From NCBI GenBank assembly GCA_021300535.1, contig JAJTED010000021.1, forward strand, positions 1 through 41,627: DNA of 41,627 bases. Reading direction: 5' to 3'. Positions 1 through 8,701 of this stretch are shown piece by piece. A model generated the notes under the pieces. That model made no database searches, was not told the DNA's origin, and saw only the letters and a program-made list of their open reading frames with translations. This DNA comes from Planctomycetaceae bacterium. Lineage in GTDB: Bacteria; Planctomycetota; Planctomycetia; Pirellulales; UBA1268. Within the stretch, counting starts at the first letter, position 1. Each line of letters starts with the position of its first letter. The translations under genes were made by a program, and so were the position numbers.

Positions 1-374
1 CTCCGGCAGTCGGGCATACGAGTTGTCGAACCGCCAGCCTGCGTCCGCGATTGATCCCTGCATGTGCCGTGCGTTCCTTGACTGGGCGATCCGCGCCGCA
101 CCGCGGCTGCGAACGTCGAAGATTGTGAAGCACGGGCAGGCACTTTGTCCAAGCACGGGACGTGCGCCACGATCGGCTGACCGTGTGCCTGGTTGCCTGA
201 AAGCCCGAAGCGTGAGCTGAGGGAATGCGCGACGATTCACCCGAAGCTCGGCCTCGGCTCGCGCCTTTTGATGTTGCGCGGAGTGGCTCGGCAGGGCGTC
301 GCCGCTGCAGGAATCCGCTTGCGACCGTTGTTTTGCAGATCCTTCGAATTGGGAATCGGTCTCGGCGCCCGTCC

Positions 375-594
375 AAGAAGCCCCGGGTGGAAACCCGGGA
401 GCATGCTGCACGCGAACCCGCGGCGTCGTGCCGCGGTTCGCTTGGCGGGCCTCCGCCCGCTTGGAATCAACCCGGCCCTCCGGGCCTGGCACATGCCGGA
501 TGACGGGACGCAATTTCCCGGTTCAAACCCACATCGCATGGCACCAGTGAAGGCATGCGACCCGGAGTCCCCCGGCTTCCGCCGGGGGCTTTTT
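375..594 (+). repeat. Two hairpins of the A/B repeat family, reverse orientation
   Basis: Positions 375-400 hold an A-type hairpin in reverse orientation (arms around CCCGGGT/ACCCGGG, loop ggaa). Positions 569-594 hold a B-type hairpin (arms CCCCCGGC and GCCGGGGG, loop ttcc) followed by C and five T on the plus strand, the layout of an intrinsic terminator for plus-strand transcripts. Between them lie other GC-rich palindromes such as ggcgggcctccgcccgc near 446. The same A and B hairpins recur at seven other places in the window. Confidence 0.75.
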
Positions 595-717
595 GTGCGG
601 TTCGCGCGCGTCAAGCCGAGAGCAAGACTGGGGAACTCGCAACATCAAAACTCGCGCCTCGGGCTTCAAGGGAAAGGAAGCGGAACCACGACGCAGCGAC
701 GACTCTCACTCCCACCG

Positions 718-794
718 TGGCGCACGCCTCCAGGCGTGCGAATGTGGGCCGTGGTTCGCGTGCGTCGATTCGCAAGCCTGGAGGCTTGCGCCAC
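718..794. repeat. Inverted-repeat pair built on GC-AAGCCT/AGGCTTGC palindromes
   Basis: GTGGCGCACGCCTCCAGG at 718 and CCTGGAGGCTTGCGCCAC ending at 794 are imperfect inverted copies. Each also contains its own smaller palindrome, and about 25 bases separate the arms. A related single palindrome (GCAAGCCTCCAGGCTTGC) lies at 12109-12126 after fusA. This is a second, rarer dispersed repeat family, distinct from the A/B hairpins. Confidence 0.6.
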
Positions 795-903
795 GATCGG
801 CTGACCATCGTGCCTGCGGCTTTTCCGGAATCGCCTGCTGCGGCCTTGTGCGGCACGTTCCCGTTGTGGGGCCGGGCCGCGGCGGCTACCCTTCCCGCCC
901 CGC

Positions 904-2058
904 GTGAGTCCGCGGATGAACCGGAGGCCGATGGCCGTGCCGCCGCGCATCCCCCGCCCGCCGTGTCCGACCGCCATCCTCACGATGCTGGTCTGCGGCC
1001 TGCTCGTCGCGTCGGCCCGGGCCGCCGAAGACGCCGCCGCCGCGCCGCTGCGGGTCGCCGCCCTGCCGCCCGTCGAGTTCAACCTCGAGGAAGACCTCTT
1101 CGCCGGTGAGCCGATCGCCGACGCCGACCCGAATCCAGTTCCCGCGCGGCCCCCGCGGCGCGGCGGCGGCCCGTTCGGCGCCGCGGCTCCCGTTTCAATC
1201 GGCGGCTTCTGGGCGGCGCCGACCGCCGTCGTCGGCCAGCCGGCCACGCTCGGCATGAACGCCCAGTTCGCGCGGGTCGCCGCGCCGCTGGTGCCACCGA
1301 CCGACGGCGGGCCGTTGTGGATCGGCATCGGCCGCTTCGGCCGGCTCGAACTCGACACCACCGCGATCCTGCCCGACTCGCGGCAGCCCGTGCCCGATCA
1401 GTTGTGGCTCGTGGAGACCGGCCTGACGCACGTTCGCCCCCTGGCGGGCGGCGGCACGGCCGGCGGGACGTTTCTCTTCGGCTCGGCGAGCGACCAGCCC
1501 TTCGCCGCGGCCCGCGACCTGACGCTGATGGCGATCGCCTTCTGGAACACCCCCGCGAAGAACGACCGCGACGAGTGGAACATGAGCCTCTTCTATTCGC
1601 CCACGTCGCAGCTCCCCTACCCGCTCCCCGGCCTCGCCTATGCCTGGCGGCCCGCCGACACCTTCGAGGCCAAGCTCGGCGTGCCGGCGGCGGTCGAATG
1701 GCGGCCCGATGCCGCCTGGACCATCTCGGCGGCCTACTTTCCGTTGGTGAACATGAACGTCGAGGCCCGACGCCGGCTCGGCGCCGACTGGAGTTTCGTC
1801 GCCTTCTACCGCACCGACACGCAGATCTACTTCCTGGCCGATCGGATCCGCGACGCCGAGCGGTTCTACGTCTTCGACCAACGGGCCGCCGTCGGCCTGG
1901 AGCGCACGCTCGGCGGCGGCTTCAAGCTCGAGGCGCTCGCCTCATGGCTCTTCGACCGCGAGCTCTTCCAGGGCACGAACTTCACGTCGGGACGCACCGA
2001 CGTCGTCGAGTTCGACCCCGGCCTCGGGCTGTCGTTGCAGCTGCTGTGGCGGCGGTGA
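904..2058 (+). CDS. Probable outer-membrane protein, DUF6268-like
   Basis: The product (up to 384 residues) starts with an export signal: a basic Pro-rich stretch, a hydrophobic core (ILTMLVCGLLVAS) and ARA-A as the likely signal peptidase I site. The mature part is rich in alternating hydrophobic/aromatic and polar residues with Tyr/Trp-rich strands and ends in Arg-Arg, suggesting a beta-barrel. The C-terminal third (ADRIRDAERFYVFDQRAA) resembles DUF6268 outer-membrane proteins common in planctomycetes; this family call is from memory. The longest frame begins with GTG at 904, but ATG at 916 or at 931 (behind GGAGG at 923) may be the real start. It converges on the glycan cluster, whose last stop lies 10 bases away. 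Function is unknown. Confidence 0.7.
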   Translation: MSPRMNRRPMAVPPRIPRPPCPTAILTMLVCGLLVASARAAEDAAAAPLRVAALPPVEFNLEEDLFAGEPIADADPNPVPARPPRRGGGPFGAAAPVSIGGFWAAPTAVVGQPATLGMNAQFARVAAPLVPPTDGGPLWIGIGRFGRLELDTTAILPDSRQPVPDQLWLVETGLTHVRPLAGGGTAGGTFLFGSASDQPFAAARDLTLMAIAFWNTPAKNDRDEWNMSLFYSPTSQLPYPLPGLAYAWRPADTFEAKLGVPAAVEWRPDAAWTISAAYFPLVNMNVEARRRLGADWSFVAFYRTDTQIYFLADRIRDAERFYVFDQRAAVGLERTLGGGFKLEALASWLFDRELFQGTNFTSGRTDVVEFDPGLGLSLQLLWRR

Positions 2059-2068
2059 CACCCGCGGC

Positions 2069-3901
2069 TCACGGTGCCGAAACGCCCGGCTGCTCCCAGG
2101 CGTCGAGGACGAGCGCCAGACCGAGCAGCAGCCGCACCGCCCCGCCGGCGTTGACCGGGTTCTTGAAGGCCGTGCGGACGTCGGGGCCGGGCAGCAGCAT
2201 GGCGAGGGCCTGCGGATCGAGATGGCGATGCAGCAGGGGCCGCAGCGGCTCCACCTCGCGGCGGACCGCCCGCCAGCGCGGATGATCGACGTTGAAGAGC
2301 CGTTCGTAGCGGCGCGGATCGTGCCGCCGGACCGCCCGCCAATAGAGGCGGCGCACGCGGGTGCGGAGCGACGCCGTGAGCCCGCCGATGCCCGATCGAC
2401 CGCGGCGGGCCGGCTCGAAGCGGAACGAGTTCGTGTCGAGCGGCACGGTGACGAGATCGGGCCGAATCGCGCCGAGCACATCGTGCTCCAACACCCGGTC
2501 GGCGAACACCGCCGGTGGCAGGCCGAACAGCGTCTCCATGAACCGCCTGTCCGTCGCCGGCAGCAGCGGCCAGGAATGAAACGAGATCCGGTGCACCGCG
2601 GTGGCGAGGTGATTGCGGACCCGCTGATCCCAGCGAACGCGGCTGGCCTCGAACTCCGGGCGATCGGGGCCCCGAACACAGGCGGCCCGCAGGTCTTCGA
2701 GTACGGCGGCATGCATCCGGGCACCATCACTGCCCAGGAGGCGCGGAAGCAACCGCGACTCCACGCCCCAGCGATTCATGTAGGTCACGAGCCCCTCGAA
2801 GCTCCATGCCCCGGTCGCCACGTCGCAGCCCTCGGCGTAGGACACCGGCTCGTAGATCCAGTCGTAGGCGATGCCCGACCACAGGTAACGACCGGTCGAT
2901 GCAGCCGCCCCCACGCCCTCGGCGAAGTCGTCGGCCCCGGGCGCTGCGAGCAGGTGTCCGAACCGCGCGGCCCGCCGCGCGCGGGCGGGAAAGTCGGCGT
3001 CGCAGGTCTCCGTGGAGACGACCTCCAGCGGCAGGCCGAGCCTCCCGGCCACCGCGGTCGCCGCCCGCACCTCGAAGTCGTCGGCGCGGCCCAGGGCGAT
3101 CGCCCGGGTTGGCATGCCGAGCCGTCCGAGGCTCGCCGCGACCAGCCGCGAGTCGAGGCCGCCGGAGAGCAGGATCGCCGTGTCGCCATCCGGTGGCGCG
3201 TGGCGGCGAATCGCGGCCAGGTGTTCGTGCTCGATCCGCTTCCGCAGCTCGGGCGGTGATTCGCCCGCGGGCGGGCTGGGCCGGGCGAGGCGATAGACGG
3301 GTTCCGTGATCGCCCCGCGGTCGCGCGACCAGCGCAGCAGGTGTCCCTTCGGCAGCCGCTGCGTGCCGGCCAGAAGCGGCCGATCGAGCAGCGGCCCGTG
3401 CACGAGCAGGATGCCGGCGAGCCCGCGGCGATCGATCTGCGTCGCAAACAGGGGATGACAGCGAAACACTTCGGGCGTCGTCGCCGCGACGAGCGGCCCG
3501 GCGGCGGCATCGCCCAGACAGGCCCACTGCCAGGGAAACATTCCCATCGCATCGACGCCCACGGCGAGCCCGACCGCCGGCGACCAGGCGAGCCCCACAT
3601 GGTAGCCGTCGTGGACCTGCGGCCGGCCGGGGGCCGCGAGCCAGTCGGCGTGCAGATCACGGGCCGTCACGCGGCGGTCGTCGGCCGCGACGCCGTAGCC
3701 GATGAGCAGCGCACAGCCCTGCCCGCCTTCGTGCTCGTCGATCGGCGCCCGCGGGCCGGCGGCCCACACGCAGGCGAAGGCCCCGTGCCGCCGTTCGCCG
3801 ATCGTGACCCCCGGCAGTTCGCCGAACAGCCGGCGTGCGGCGGCGATGAACCGATCACGGCGGTGCGGGACGTCGTCGACGACGACCGCGAGATGGGCCA
3901 T
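2069..3901 (-). CDS. Asparagine synthetase-like amidotransferase lacking the glutaminase cysteine
   Basis: This 610-residue protein has the two-part layout of class B asparagine synthetases. The N-terminal half resembles the Ntn glutaminase fold (GVDAMGMFPWQW at about 115-126). The C-terminal half is an ATP-pyrophosphatase domain with SGGLDS at 246-251. The essential Cys2 of true glutaminases is absent, since the protein begins Met-Ala-His. It therefore probably does not hydrolyse glutamine, and may use another amine donor or catalyse an adenylation/amide-forming reaction. It is the last gene of a three-gene minus-strand cluster, 18 bases after its neighbour. AsnB homologues are common in surface-polysaccharide clusters, so modification of a glycan sugar is a reasonable guess. 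Substrate unknown. Confidence 0.75.
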   Translation of the reverse strand: MAHLAVVVDDVPHRRDRFIAAARRLFGELPGVTIGERRHGAFACVWAAGPRAPIDEHEGGQGCALLIGYGVAADDRRVTARDLHADWLAAPGRPQVHDGYHVGLAWSPAVGLAVGVDAMGMFPWQWACLGDAAAGPLVAATTPEVFRCHPLFATQIDRRGLAGILLVHGPLLDRPLLAGTQRLPKGHLLRWSRDRGAITEPVYRLARPSPPAGESPPELRKRIEHEHLAAIRRHAPPDGDTAILLSGGLDSRLVAASLGRLGMPTRAIALGRADDFEVRAATAVAGRLGLPLEVVSTETCDADFPARARRAARFGHLLAAPGADDFAEGVGAAASTGRYLWSGIAYDWIYEPVSYAEGCDVATGAWSFEGLVTYMNRWGVESRLLPRLLGSDGARMHAAVLEDLRAACVRGPDRPEFEASRVRWDQRVRNHLATAVHRISFHSWPLLPATDRRFMETLFGLPPAVFADRVLEHDVLGAIRPDLVTVPLDTNSFRFEPARRGRSGIGGLTASLRTRVRRLYWRAVRRHDPRRYERLFNVDHPRWRAVRREVEPLRPLLHRHLDPQALAMLLPGPDVRTAFKNPVNAGGAVRLLLGLALVLDAWEQPGVSAP

Positions 3902-3919
3902 GTGCTGCTCCCGGCGCGG

Positions 3920-5788
3920 TCAGGCCGCCCGACGGGCGGCCGCCAGCGCCTCGGCGGCGGTGGCGGCGAACCGGCACCCGAAAGCGGCGAGCCAGGTCTC
4001 GTGCATCGAGCGATTCTTGTGGTAGTCATTCGCCACCAGCGTGACGTCGCGGCCGGCGTGCAGCCCGGCCACCGCGAAGTGCAGTCGGTCGGTCACGATG
4101 CGGCGATGCCGCGCGGCCAGCGCGAGGTACGCGGCGGGCGTGCCGGCCATCCGCACCGGATCGCAGGCGATGAGCGGCTTGCGGCCGCCGCGTTCCTGGT
4201 CGCGCCGCAGGAAAACGCCCAGGTCGCGGTCCGGGCGCGATGGGGCGGGCCAGGACAGGCCGAGCGCGAGATCGGGCGCGAGGATGCCGCCGGGATGGAG
4301 GCCGAGGCTGCTGCGTTCGCGGACATACACGCGCTGGAACCCGCGGTCTTCCGGCGACGTGAACGACTGCGGCAGGATCACCAGCGGCAGCCCCGTGGCC
4401 AGGGCCCGGCCACGCAGGTCGTAGTTGCCGCGATACCGCTCCCCCATGTTGCCGCCGCCGCCGAAGACGAGCACGTCGATATTCGCGACCGGCCCGGCAA
4501 GTTCCGCGGCGGTGACCAGCCGCCAGCGGATTCCGTAGGCGGCGAACAGCTGCGTCATCGCGAGCTCGATGAGATCGTCGCCGACGTTGCCCACCGGCCG
4601 CACGTATCCCACCCGGCTGCCGACGAGGGGCGTGCAGACGGCGGCGAAGGCCGCGGGTGCCAGGAGCTGATGCCGCCGCATCGGCGGCGCGGTGCCCGGC
4701 TGCGGCGCATGCCGCGGCGCACTGCGGTCGAGCAGCCCGCGCACCCGCTCCGCGACCCGGCCCGTCATCCCCGCCGCGAGCAGCTCCCGATAGAAGGGAG
4801 CCACGACACTCTCCACGGCCGGCAGAGCCTCGACGGCCTCGGCCAGGCCGCGGCCGTGGTCGAAGCCCGCGAAGTGGCCGAGCGTGCCGCAGGCATCGAG
4901 ACAGAGCATGGTGCGCACGCACTTTTCGCAGCGGCCGCAGTTCGTCCGGCCGGCGCGGTTCGCCCAGCAGACCCGCAGGTGACGCTGCACCAGCGGATCG
5001 CCGCTGATGGCACGCAGTTTCTCCAGCCGGGTCACGTCCGGTGCCACGTGCTCGACCGCGAGCGCCGCCGACCCGAGGAGCGGATCGGTGCCGGGCCGGG
5101 CCCCCACGTCAGGATGCTCGAAGCCGAGGCCGTCGCTGGCGATCAGCAGCCGGCCGACCGTCGGGGTGAGCACGTGACCGACGGCGGCGAGTGCCGCCCC
5201 GAACTCGCGGAGCCAGGGCGTGGCCCGAACGAGCGGATGCCGGCGGAGGTTTGTGCGCACGCCCACGGCCCGGGCGCCGTGGGCGGAGGCCACGTCGCGG
5301 AGCAGGTGCTCGACGGCGGCGAGCCGGGCGGTGTCGCGGAGCCGCACGTCGTAGCCCGCCACGTAGACCAGCGTGTCCACCGGTCGGCCGCCGGCGAGGA
5401 GCGCATGGAAGGCGTCCACACCGCCACTGAAGCACAGCGCCGTGCCTTCTGCGGCGGCCGCCGCTCCGCTCCCGGCGACCAGGCGCGGCGCGGCCGCGGC
5501 CGGATACCAGAGGTCACGGAACGCCGCCGTGAGCGGGGCGAGGTTGCCGACCCAGATCGGGCAGGCGGGCGTCCGCAGGGCCAACGGCCGCCCGGCGTGC
5601 AACGAGGGCACGAGCAGGGCCGTGCCGAAGGCCTCCGCCGATGCGGCCAGCGGCGCGTCGGCCGAGGCGAACCAGAGCCGTCGGCCGGCCACCCGCGCGA
5701 CCACGCTCTGCGCGGATGGCAGGGCATGCCGAGCCGGTGGCCCGACGGTGACCGCCCCGGCGGCGGCGGAGATGAACGGAAGCCACAT
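3920..5788 (-). CDS. Fusion: QueC/ExsB-like PP-loop ATPase plus polysaccharide pyruvyl transferase
   Basis: The 622-residue protein joins two domains. Residues about 20-330 hold a PP-loop (CFSGGVDAFH at 119-128, with Ala in place of the usual Ser after Asp). They also hold a zinc-type cysteine cluster, C274 plus C284/C287/C290 (NCGRCEKCVRTM), as in QueC-like enzymes. Residues about 393-610 match polysaccharide pyruvyl transferases: GNVGDDLIELAM, VFGGGGNMGERY, VILPQSF, YVRERSS and VTDRLHFAVAGLHAG. I know of both families separately but not of a standard name for the fusion. It lies 3 bases after the glycosyltransferase and 18 before the AsnB-like gene, so co-translation is likely. Inferred role: activation and transfer chemistry on a surface glycan. 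Confidence 0.75.
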   Translation of the reverse strand: MWLPFISAAAGAVTVGPPARHALPSAQSVVARVAGRRLWFASADAPLAASAEAFGTALLVPSLHAGRPLALRTPACPIWVGNLAPLTAAFRDLWYPAAAAPRLVAGSGAAAAAEGTALCFSGGVDAFHALLAGGRPVDTLVYVAGYDVRLRDTARLAAVEHLLRDVASAHGARAVGVRTNLRRHPLVRATPWLREFGAALAAVGHVLTPTVGRLLIASDGLGFEHPDVGARPGTDPLLGSAALAVEHVAPDVTRLEKLRAISGDPLVQRHLRVCWANRAGRTNCGRCEKCVRTMLCLDACGTLGHFAGFDHGRGLAEAVEALPAVESVVAPFYRELLAAGMTGRVAERVRGLLDRSAPRHAPQPGTAPPMRRHQLLAPAAFAAVCTPLVGSRVGYVRPVGNVGDDLIELAMTQLFAAYGIRWRLVTAAELAGPVANIDVLVFGGGGNMGERYRGNYDLRGRALATGLPLVILPQSFTSPEDRGFQRVYVRERSSLGLHPGGILAPDLALGLSWPAPSRPDRDLGVFLRRDQERGGRKPLIACDPVRMAGTPAAYLALAARHRRIVTDRLHFAVAGLHAGRDVTLVANDYHKNRSMHETWLAAFGCRFAATAAEALAAARRAA

Positions 5789-5791
5789 CGA

Positions 5792-6652
5792 TCAGGCCGC
5801 CTTGCGGGTGGTGCCGGCATCCACGGGCGTGCCTTGGGCATCGCGTTCCCAGGGTTTGACCAGGCCATCGACGCAGAACGTCGGCCGCTGGCGCAGCGCG
5901 TGGAAGTAGGCGAGGTTGGGCGTGCCGGCGTTGTTGCGGACGAAGCTCGCCGGCGCGGGATGCCAGAGGTGGATCGGTGCGGTGGCGAGGAGGATCGAGG
6001 TCACCCGCAGCCCGAGCCGCTCGAGCCGGCACTGCAGGTCGCGATCTTCGAGTCCCCAGCCCACGAAGCCTTCGTCGAAGCCGTTGACCCGCTCGAAGTC
6101 GTCCCGCCACATGGCGATGTTATTGCCGGAGAGCCGCGGCCGCATCGGCACCCGGCCCCATTCGTAGGCCTTGGCCCGCAGCCCCTTGAGCCGCAGCCGC
6201 CAGGCTTCCGCCCGGGGCACGAAGCGGGAGACGTCGCCGTCGTGAATCACATCGACGTCGATGCGTGCCGAGGTCGCCGCGTCGAGCCGGATGCAGTCGC
6301 CCCCCACGACCCGGCCCCGGCGCCGCAGCGCCAGGTGATGCCGGAGATGGTCGCGGGGCAGGATGCAATCGCCGTCGGTGAACAGCAGGTAGGGCGCCGT
6401 CGAGGCGGCAGCGCCCTCGTTGCGGCATCGCGCCAGACGAAAGCCGGCGTGTGCGTGCGTCGTGAAGGTGAGCGGAAAGTCCACGCGTCGGGCCGTGGTG
6501 GCGATCAGCCGCAGGGTCTCGTCCTGGGAGCCGTCGTCGGTGACGACCACCTCGAACCGTCCGGCGACGCCCGCCTGGACCTCGATGGAAGCGAGGCAGC
6601 GGCGGAGGTGCTCGGGCCGCTGATAGGTGGAGACGATGACCGCGATGTCCAT
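5792..6652 (-). CDS. Family 2 glycosyltransferase with galactosyltransferase-type C-terminus
   Basis: A GT-A fold enzyme of 286 residues. MDIAVIVSTYQRPEHLRRCL and VVVTDDGSQDET are the nucleotide-sugar binding start, and LFTDGDC at about 91-96 holds the metal-binding DxD equivalent. GWGLEDRDLQCRL at 198-210 is the conserved acceptor-side block of the Glyco_transf_7C type. A longer start (TTG, two codons upstream) is possible, but ATG at 6652 has GGGAG about six bases upstream and is preferred. No membrane segment is evident, so it probably acts in the cytoplasm. First gene of the three-gene cluster; it probably adds a hexose to a surface glycan, donor unknown. Confidence 0.85.
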   Translation of the reverse strand: MDIAVIVSTYQRPEHLRRCLASIEVQAGVAGRFEVVVTDDGSQDETLRLIATTARRVDFPLTFTTHAHAGFRLARCRNEGAAASTAPYLLFTDGDCILPRDHLRHHLALRRRGRVVGGDCIRLDAATSARIDVDVIHDGDVSRFVPRAEAWRLRLKGLRAKAYEWGRVPMRPRLSGNNIAMWRDDFERVNGFDEGFVGWGLEDRDLQCRLERLGLRVTSILLATAPIHLWHPAPASFVRNNAGTPNLAYFHALRQRPTFCVDGLVKPWERDAQGTPVDAGTTRKAA

Positions 6653-6785
6653 GCCCAACTCCCTGTGTGCGACCTCGATGGGCTATCGACGCCCGCACGG
6701 GTGGGAATCGAGCCCAACCGAGTTCGCGAACCAGCCTCGCGGCGAAGCGGGCAAGGTGGGGAGGGCAGGCAATCGCCGGCGGTGT

Positions 6786-7796
6786 TCAAAAAAACCGCAG
6801 ACAGTGCCAATCGCCGAGCGTGGCATGGAGGGGCGCGATGTCGAGCACGACGCGATAGCGATCGATGACCCGCTTCACCTCGTCGCCGCGCAGGCCCGAG
6901 AGCACGAGTCCGCCGGCCAGCCCGCCGTCCGGTCGGCGGCGCACGGCCGCCCCCAAGACCGCCGCGTGCTCGATGAGCACCGGTGCCACGATGTTGGCGA
7001 GCACGAGGTCGTAGCCGGGCCCGCCGGCGGGCAGGTCGGGGGCGACGCGGACACGGTCCGCGATCCCGTTGCGGGCGGCGTTGGCCCTGATCGCCTCGTG
7101 CACGGTGGCGTCGATCTCGATGGCGTCTACGTCTCGCGCGCCGAGCACGGCGGCGGCGATGCCGAGGATGCCCGAGCCGCTGCCGAAGTCGAGCACACGA
7201 CCGCACGGTCGGCCGTCGTGTCGCCAGGCGGCAAGCGCTGCGAGGCACAGCCGCGTGGTCTCGTGCAGGCCCGTGCCGAACCCGAGCCCCGGCTCGATAA
7301 AGATCGTGGTGCCGGCGGGGGCCGGGCCGGCCGTCCCCGGCTCCCATGCCGGTCGCACGGTGCCGAAATCCGCGACCTCGATCGGCCCAAAGGCATCCCG
7401 CCAGGCCGTCTCGTCTTCGGCCACGGCGGTGCGCAGGGCCACCATGCGGCAGCCGTGGAGGCCCGTGAGGAGCATCGTCGCGGCCCGGGCCGTCGCCTCG
7501 GTCTCGAATGCGCAGGCGATGCGGGCGGTCGCCAGACTGCCGACCCAGTCGCGATCCGCAGGGGCCGCGGCGACGTCGATCACCAGCGGCGCCGCGACGA
7601 GCCCGAGCGTCGCCGCCTCGCCGACATCGACCGCCCCTTCATCGACGCCCATGAGCCCGTCGGCCACGGCCCACAGCCATTCGAGAAACGCGGCCCGGGC
7701 GACGGCCTCGCCTTCCGGCAGTTCCACGGTCGCATCGACGTCGAGATCGACGATCCAGCTGACCGCGGTCGGCGTGTCGCCTGTGGGCTCATGCAT
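6786..7796 (-). CDS. prmA: Ribosomal protein L11 methyltransferase (PrmA-like)
   Basis: An S-adenosylmethionine-dependent methyltransferase. RVLDFGSGSGILGIAA is motif I and DLVLANIVAPVLIEH holds the PrmA-typical LANI block after motif IV. The N-terminal ~110 residues would be the substrate-recognition domain. At 336 residues it is longer than the usual ~290. The reading frame is open further upstream, but ATG at 7796 is preferred: it has GGAG about 9 bases upstream and overlaps the end of gluQ by 8 bases, indicating coupling. Known role: methylation of L11 on lysines and the N-terminus; non-essential in E. coli. Confidence 0.85.
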   Translation of the reverse strand: MHEPTGDTPTAVSWIVDLDVDATVELPEGEAVARAAFLEWLWAVADGLMGVDEGAVDVGEAATLGLVAAPLVIDVAAAPADRDWVGSLATARIACAFETEATARAATMLLTGLHGCRMVALRTAVAEDETAWRDAFGPIEVADFGTVRPAWEPGTAGPAPAGTTIFIEPGLGFGTGLHETTRLCLAALAAWRHDGRPCGRVLDFGSGSGILGIAAAVLGARDVDAIEIDATVHEAIRANAARNGIADRVRVAPDLPAGGPGYDLVLANIVAPVLIEHAAVLGAAVRRRPDGGLAGGLVLSGLRGDEVKRVIDRYRVVLDIAPLHATLGDWHCLRFF

Positions 7797-8637
7797 GGGG
7801 CGGCTCCGCGAGCGTGGCAATGGGCTGGCGGAGCACGTCGGCAGGCGACCAGCCGGCGGCCCGCAGGTCGCGGATCGCCAGGCCGCCGCTTCGCTTGGCC
7901 AGGCGGTGGCCCGCGGCATCGCACACGAGCGCGGTGTGGCAGAACGCCGGCGGCCGCCAGCCCAGGGCCTCGAAGAGCAGCAGTTGCCGCGCCGTGCTCG
8001 TCAGCAGGTCGGCACCGCGGACCACCTCGGCGATATCCATCGCGTGGTCGTCGGCCACGACGGCCAGTTCGTAGGCGGCAAGGTCGTCGCGACGCCAGAT
8101 GACGAAGTCGCCGAAGTCCACGCCCGCCGTCCGCCGCACCGTGCCCTGCAGGGCGTCGTGGAACTCGAGCGTGCGGCCGTCGGGCACGCGAAACCGCCAC
8201 GGCACTCCGCCCGGCGCCGCGGCCCGCTCCCGATGGACGGGCCGCAGGGCCGGCGGAAACACCGGCTCGGCGGCGGTTGCATGCGGCGCGGTGGCCGCCT
8301 CCTCGACGTCACGCCGCGAGTGTGGGCTGGGGTAGATCATTCCGGCCGCCTCGAGCCGCCGCCAGACCTCCAGATACCAGTCCGCCCGGCGGCTTTGCTC
8401 GTAGGGCGCGTGCGGGCCGCCGACGTCCGGCCCCGCGGTCCAGTCGAGCCCCAGCCAGTGCAGGTCCGCGACCGCCGCGGCGGCGAACTCCGGGCGGCAG
8501 CGGGGCGTGTCGAGATCCTCGATCCGCAGCACGAGGCCCGCAGTGCCGGCCCGCGCCGCCGCGACCGCGAACGTGCGGGCGTGCCCCACGTGGAGGAATC
8601 CGGTCGGCGTCGGTGCCAGTCGGCCACGCAGCGGCAT
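7789..8637 (-). CDS. gluQ: Glutamyl-Q tRNA(Asp) synthetase, zinc-site cysteines missing
   Basis: A truncated GluRS-like class I synthetase of 282 residues lacking an anticodon-binding domain, matching GluQRS (YadB) length. The HIGH-type motif is APTPTGFLHVGHAR at 8-21 and the KMSKS equivalent is KRSGG near residue 251. GluQRS attaches glutamate to queuosine in tRNA-Asp. In the E. coli enzyme a four-residue zinc site sits after the HIGH half; here that region reads MIYPSPHSRRDV with no cysteines, so zinc binding looks lost. Start ATG at 8637 has no obvious Shine-Dalgarno. prmA overlaps its end. Activation of glutamate is likely; the tRNA target is inferred from the family. Confidence 0.85.
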   Translation of the reverse strand: MPLRGRLAPTPTGFLHVGHARTFAVAAARAGTAGLVLRIEDLDTPRCRPEFAAAAVADLHWLGLDWTAGPDVGGPHAPYEQSRRADWYLEVWRRLEAAGMIYPSPHSRRDVEEAATAPHATAAEPVFPPALRPVHRERAAAPGGVPWRFRVPDGRTLEFHDALQGTVRRTAGVDFGDFVIWRRDDLAAYELAVVADDHAMDIAEVVRGADLLTSTARQLLLFEALGWRPPAFCHTALVCDAAGHRLAKRSGGLAIRDLRAAGWSPADVLRQPIATLAEPPHA

Positions 8638-8701
8638 GATTGAGGAGCGTCGGTTTTTCAGTGGTCGCGCCGTTGCCCTTGAAGCTCGAGGGGTGAGCCA
8701 A

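Larger units (their letters stand above)
1..903. other. Gene-free region with hairpin repeats
   Basis: I see no convincing gene here. The short overlapping reading frames run through palindromic repeats, have no clear ribosome binding site, and encode Arg/Pro-rich peptides that look like translated repeat DNA. The stretch holds two members of the window-wide hairpin family and a separate inverted-repeat pair, listed on their own. A half-copy of the second family's flank (gcgccacgatcggctgacc) occurs at about 164-182 and again at about 788-806. Confidence 0.6.

Noticed and set aside
193-804. Overlapping frames on both strands in the first 900 bases
   Set aside because: They cross hairpin repeats, have no ribosome binding site, and give peptides typical of translated repeats (for example [10 protein letters not shown]).
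3341-6868. 1175-residue plus-strand open frame
   Set aside because: It lies opposite the glycan cluster and is Arg/Gly/His-rich as expected for the reverse strand of GC-rich coding DNA. No signal, domain or ribosome binding site is visible, and the opposite strand has clear domains.
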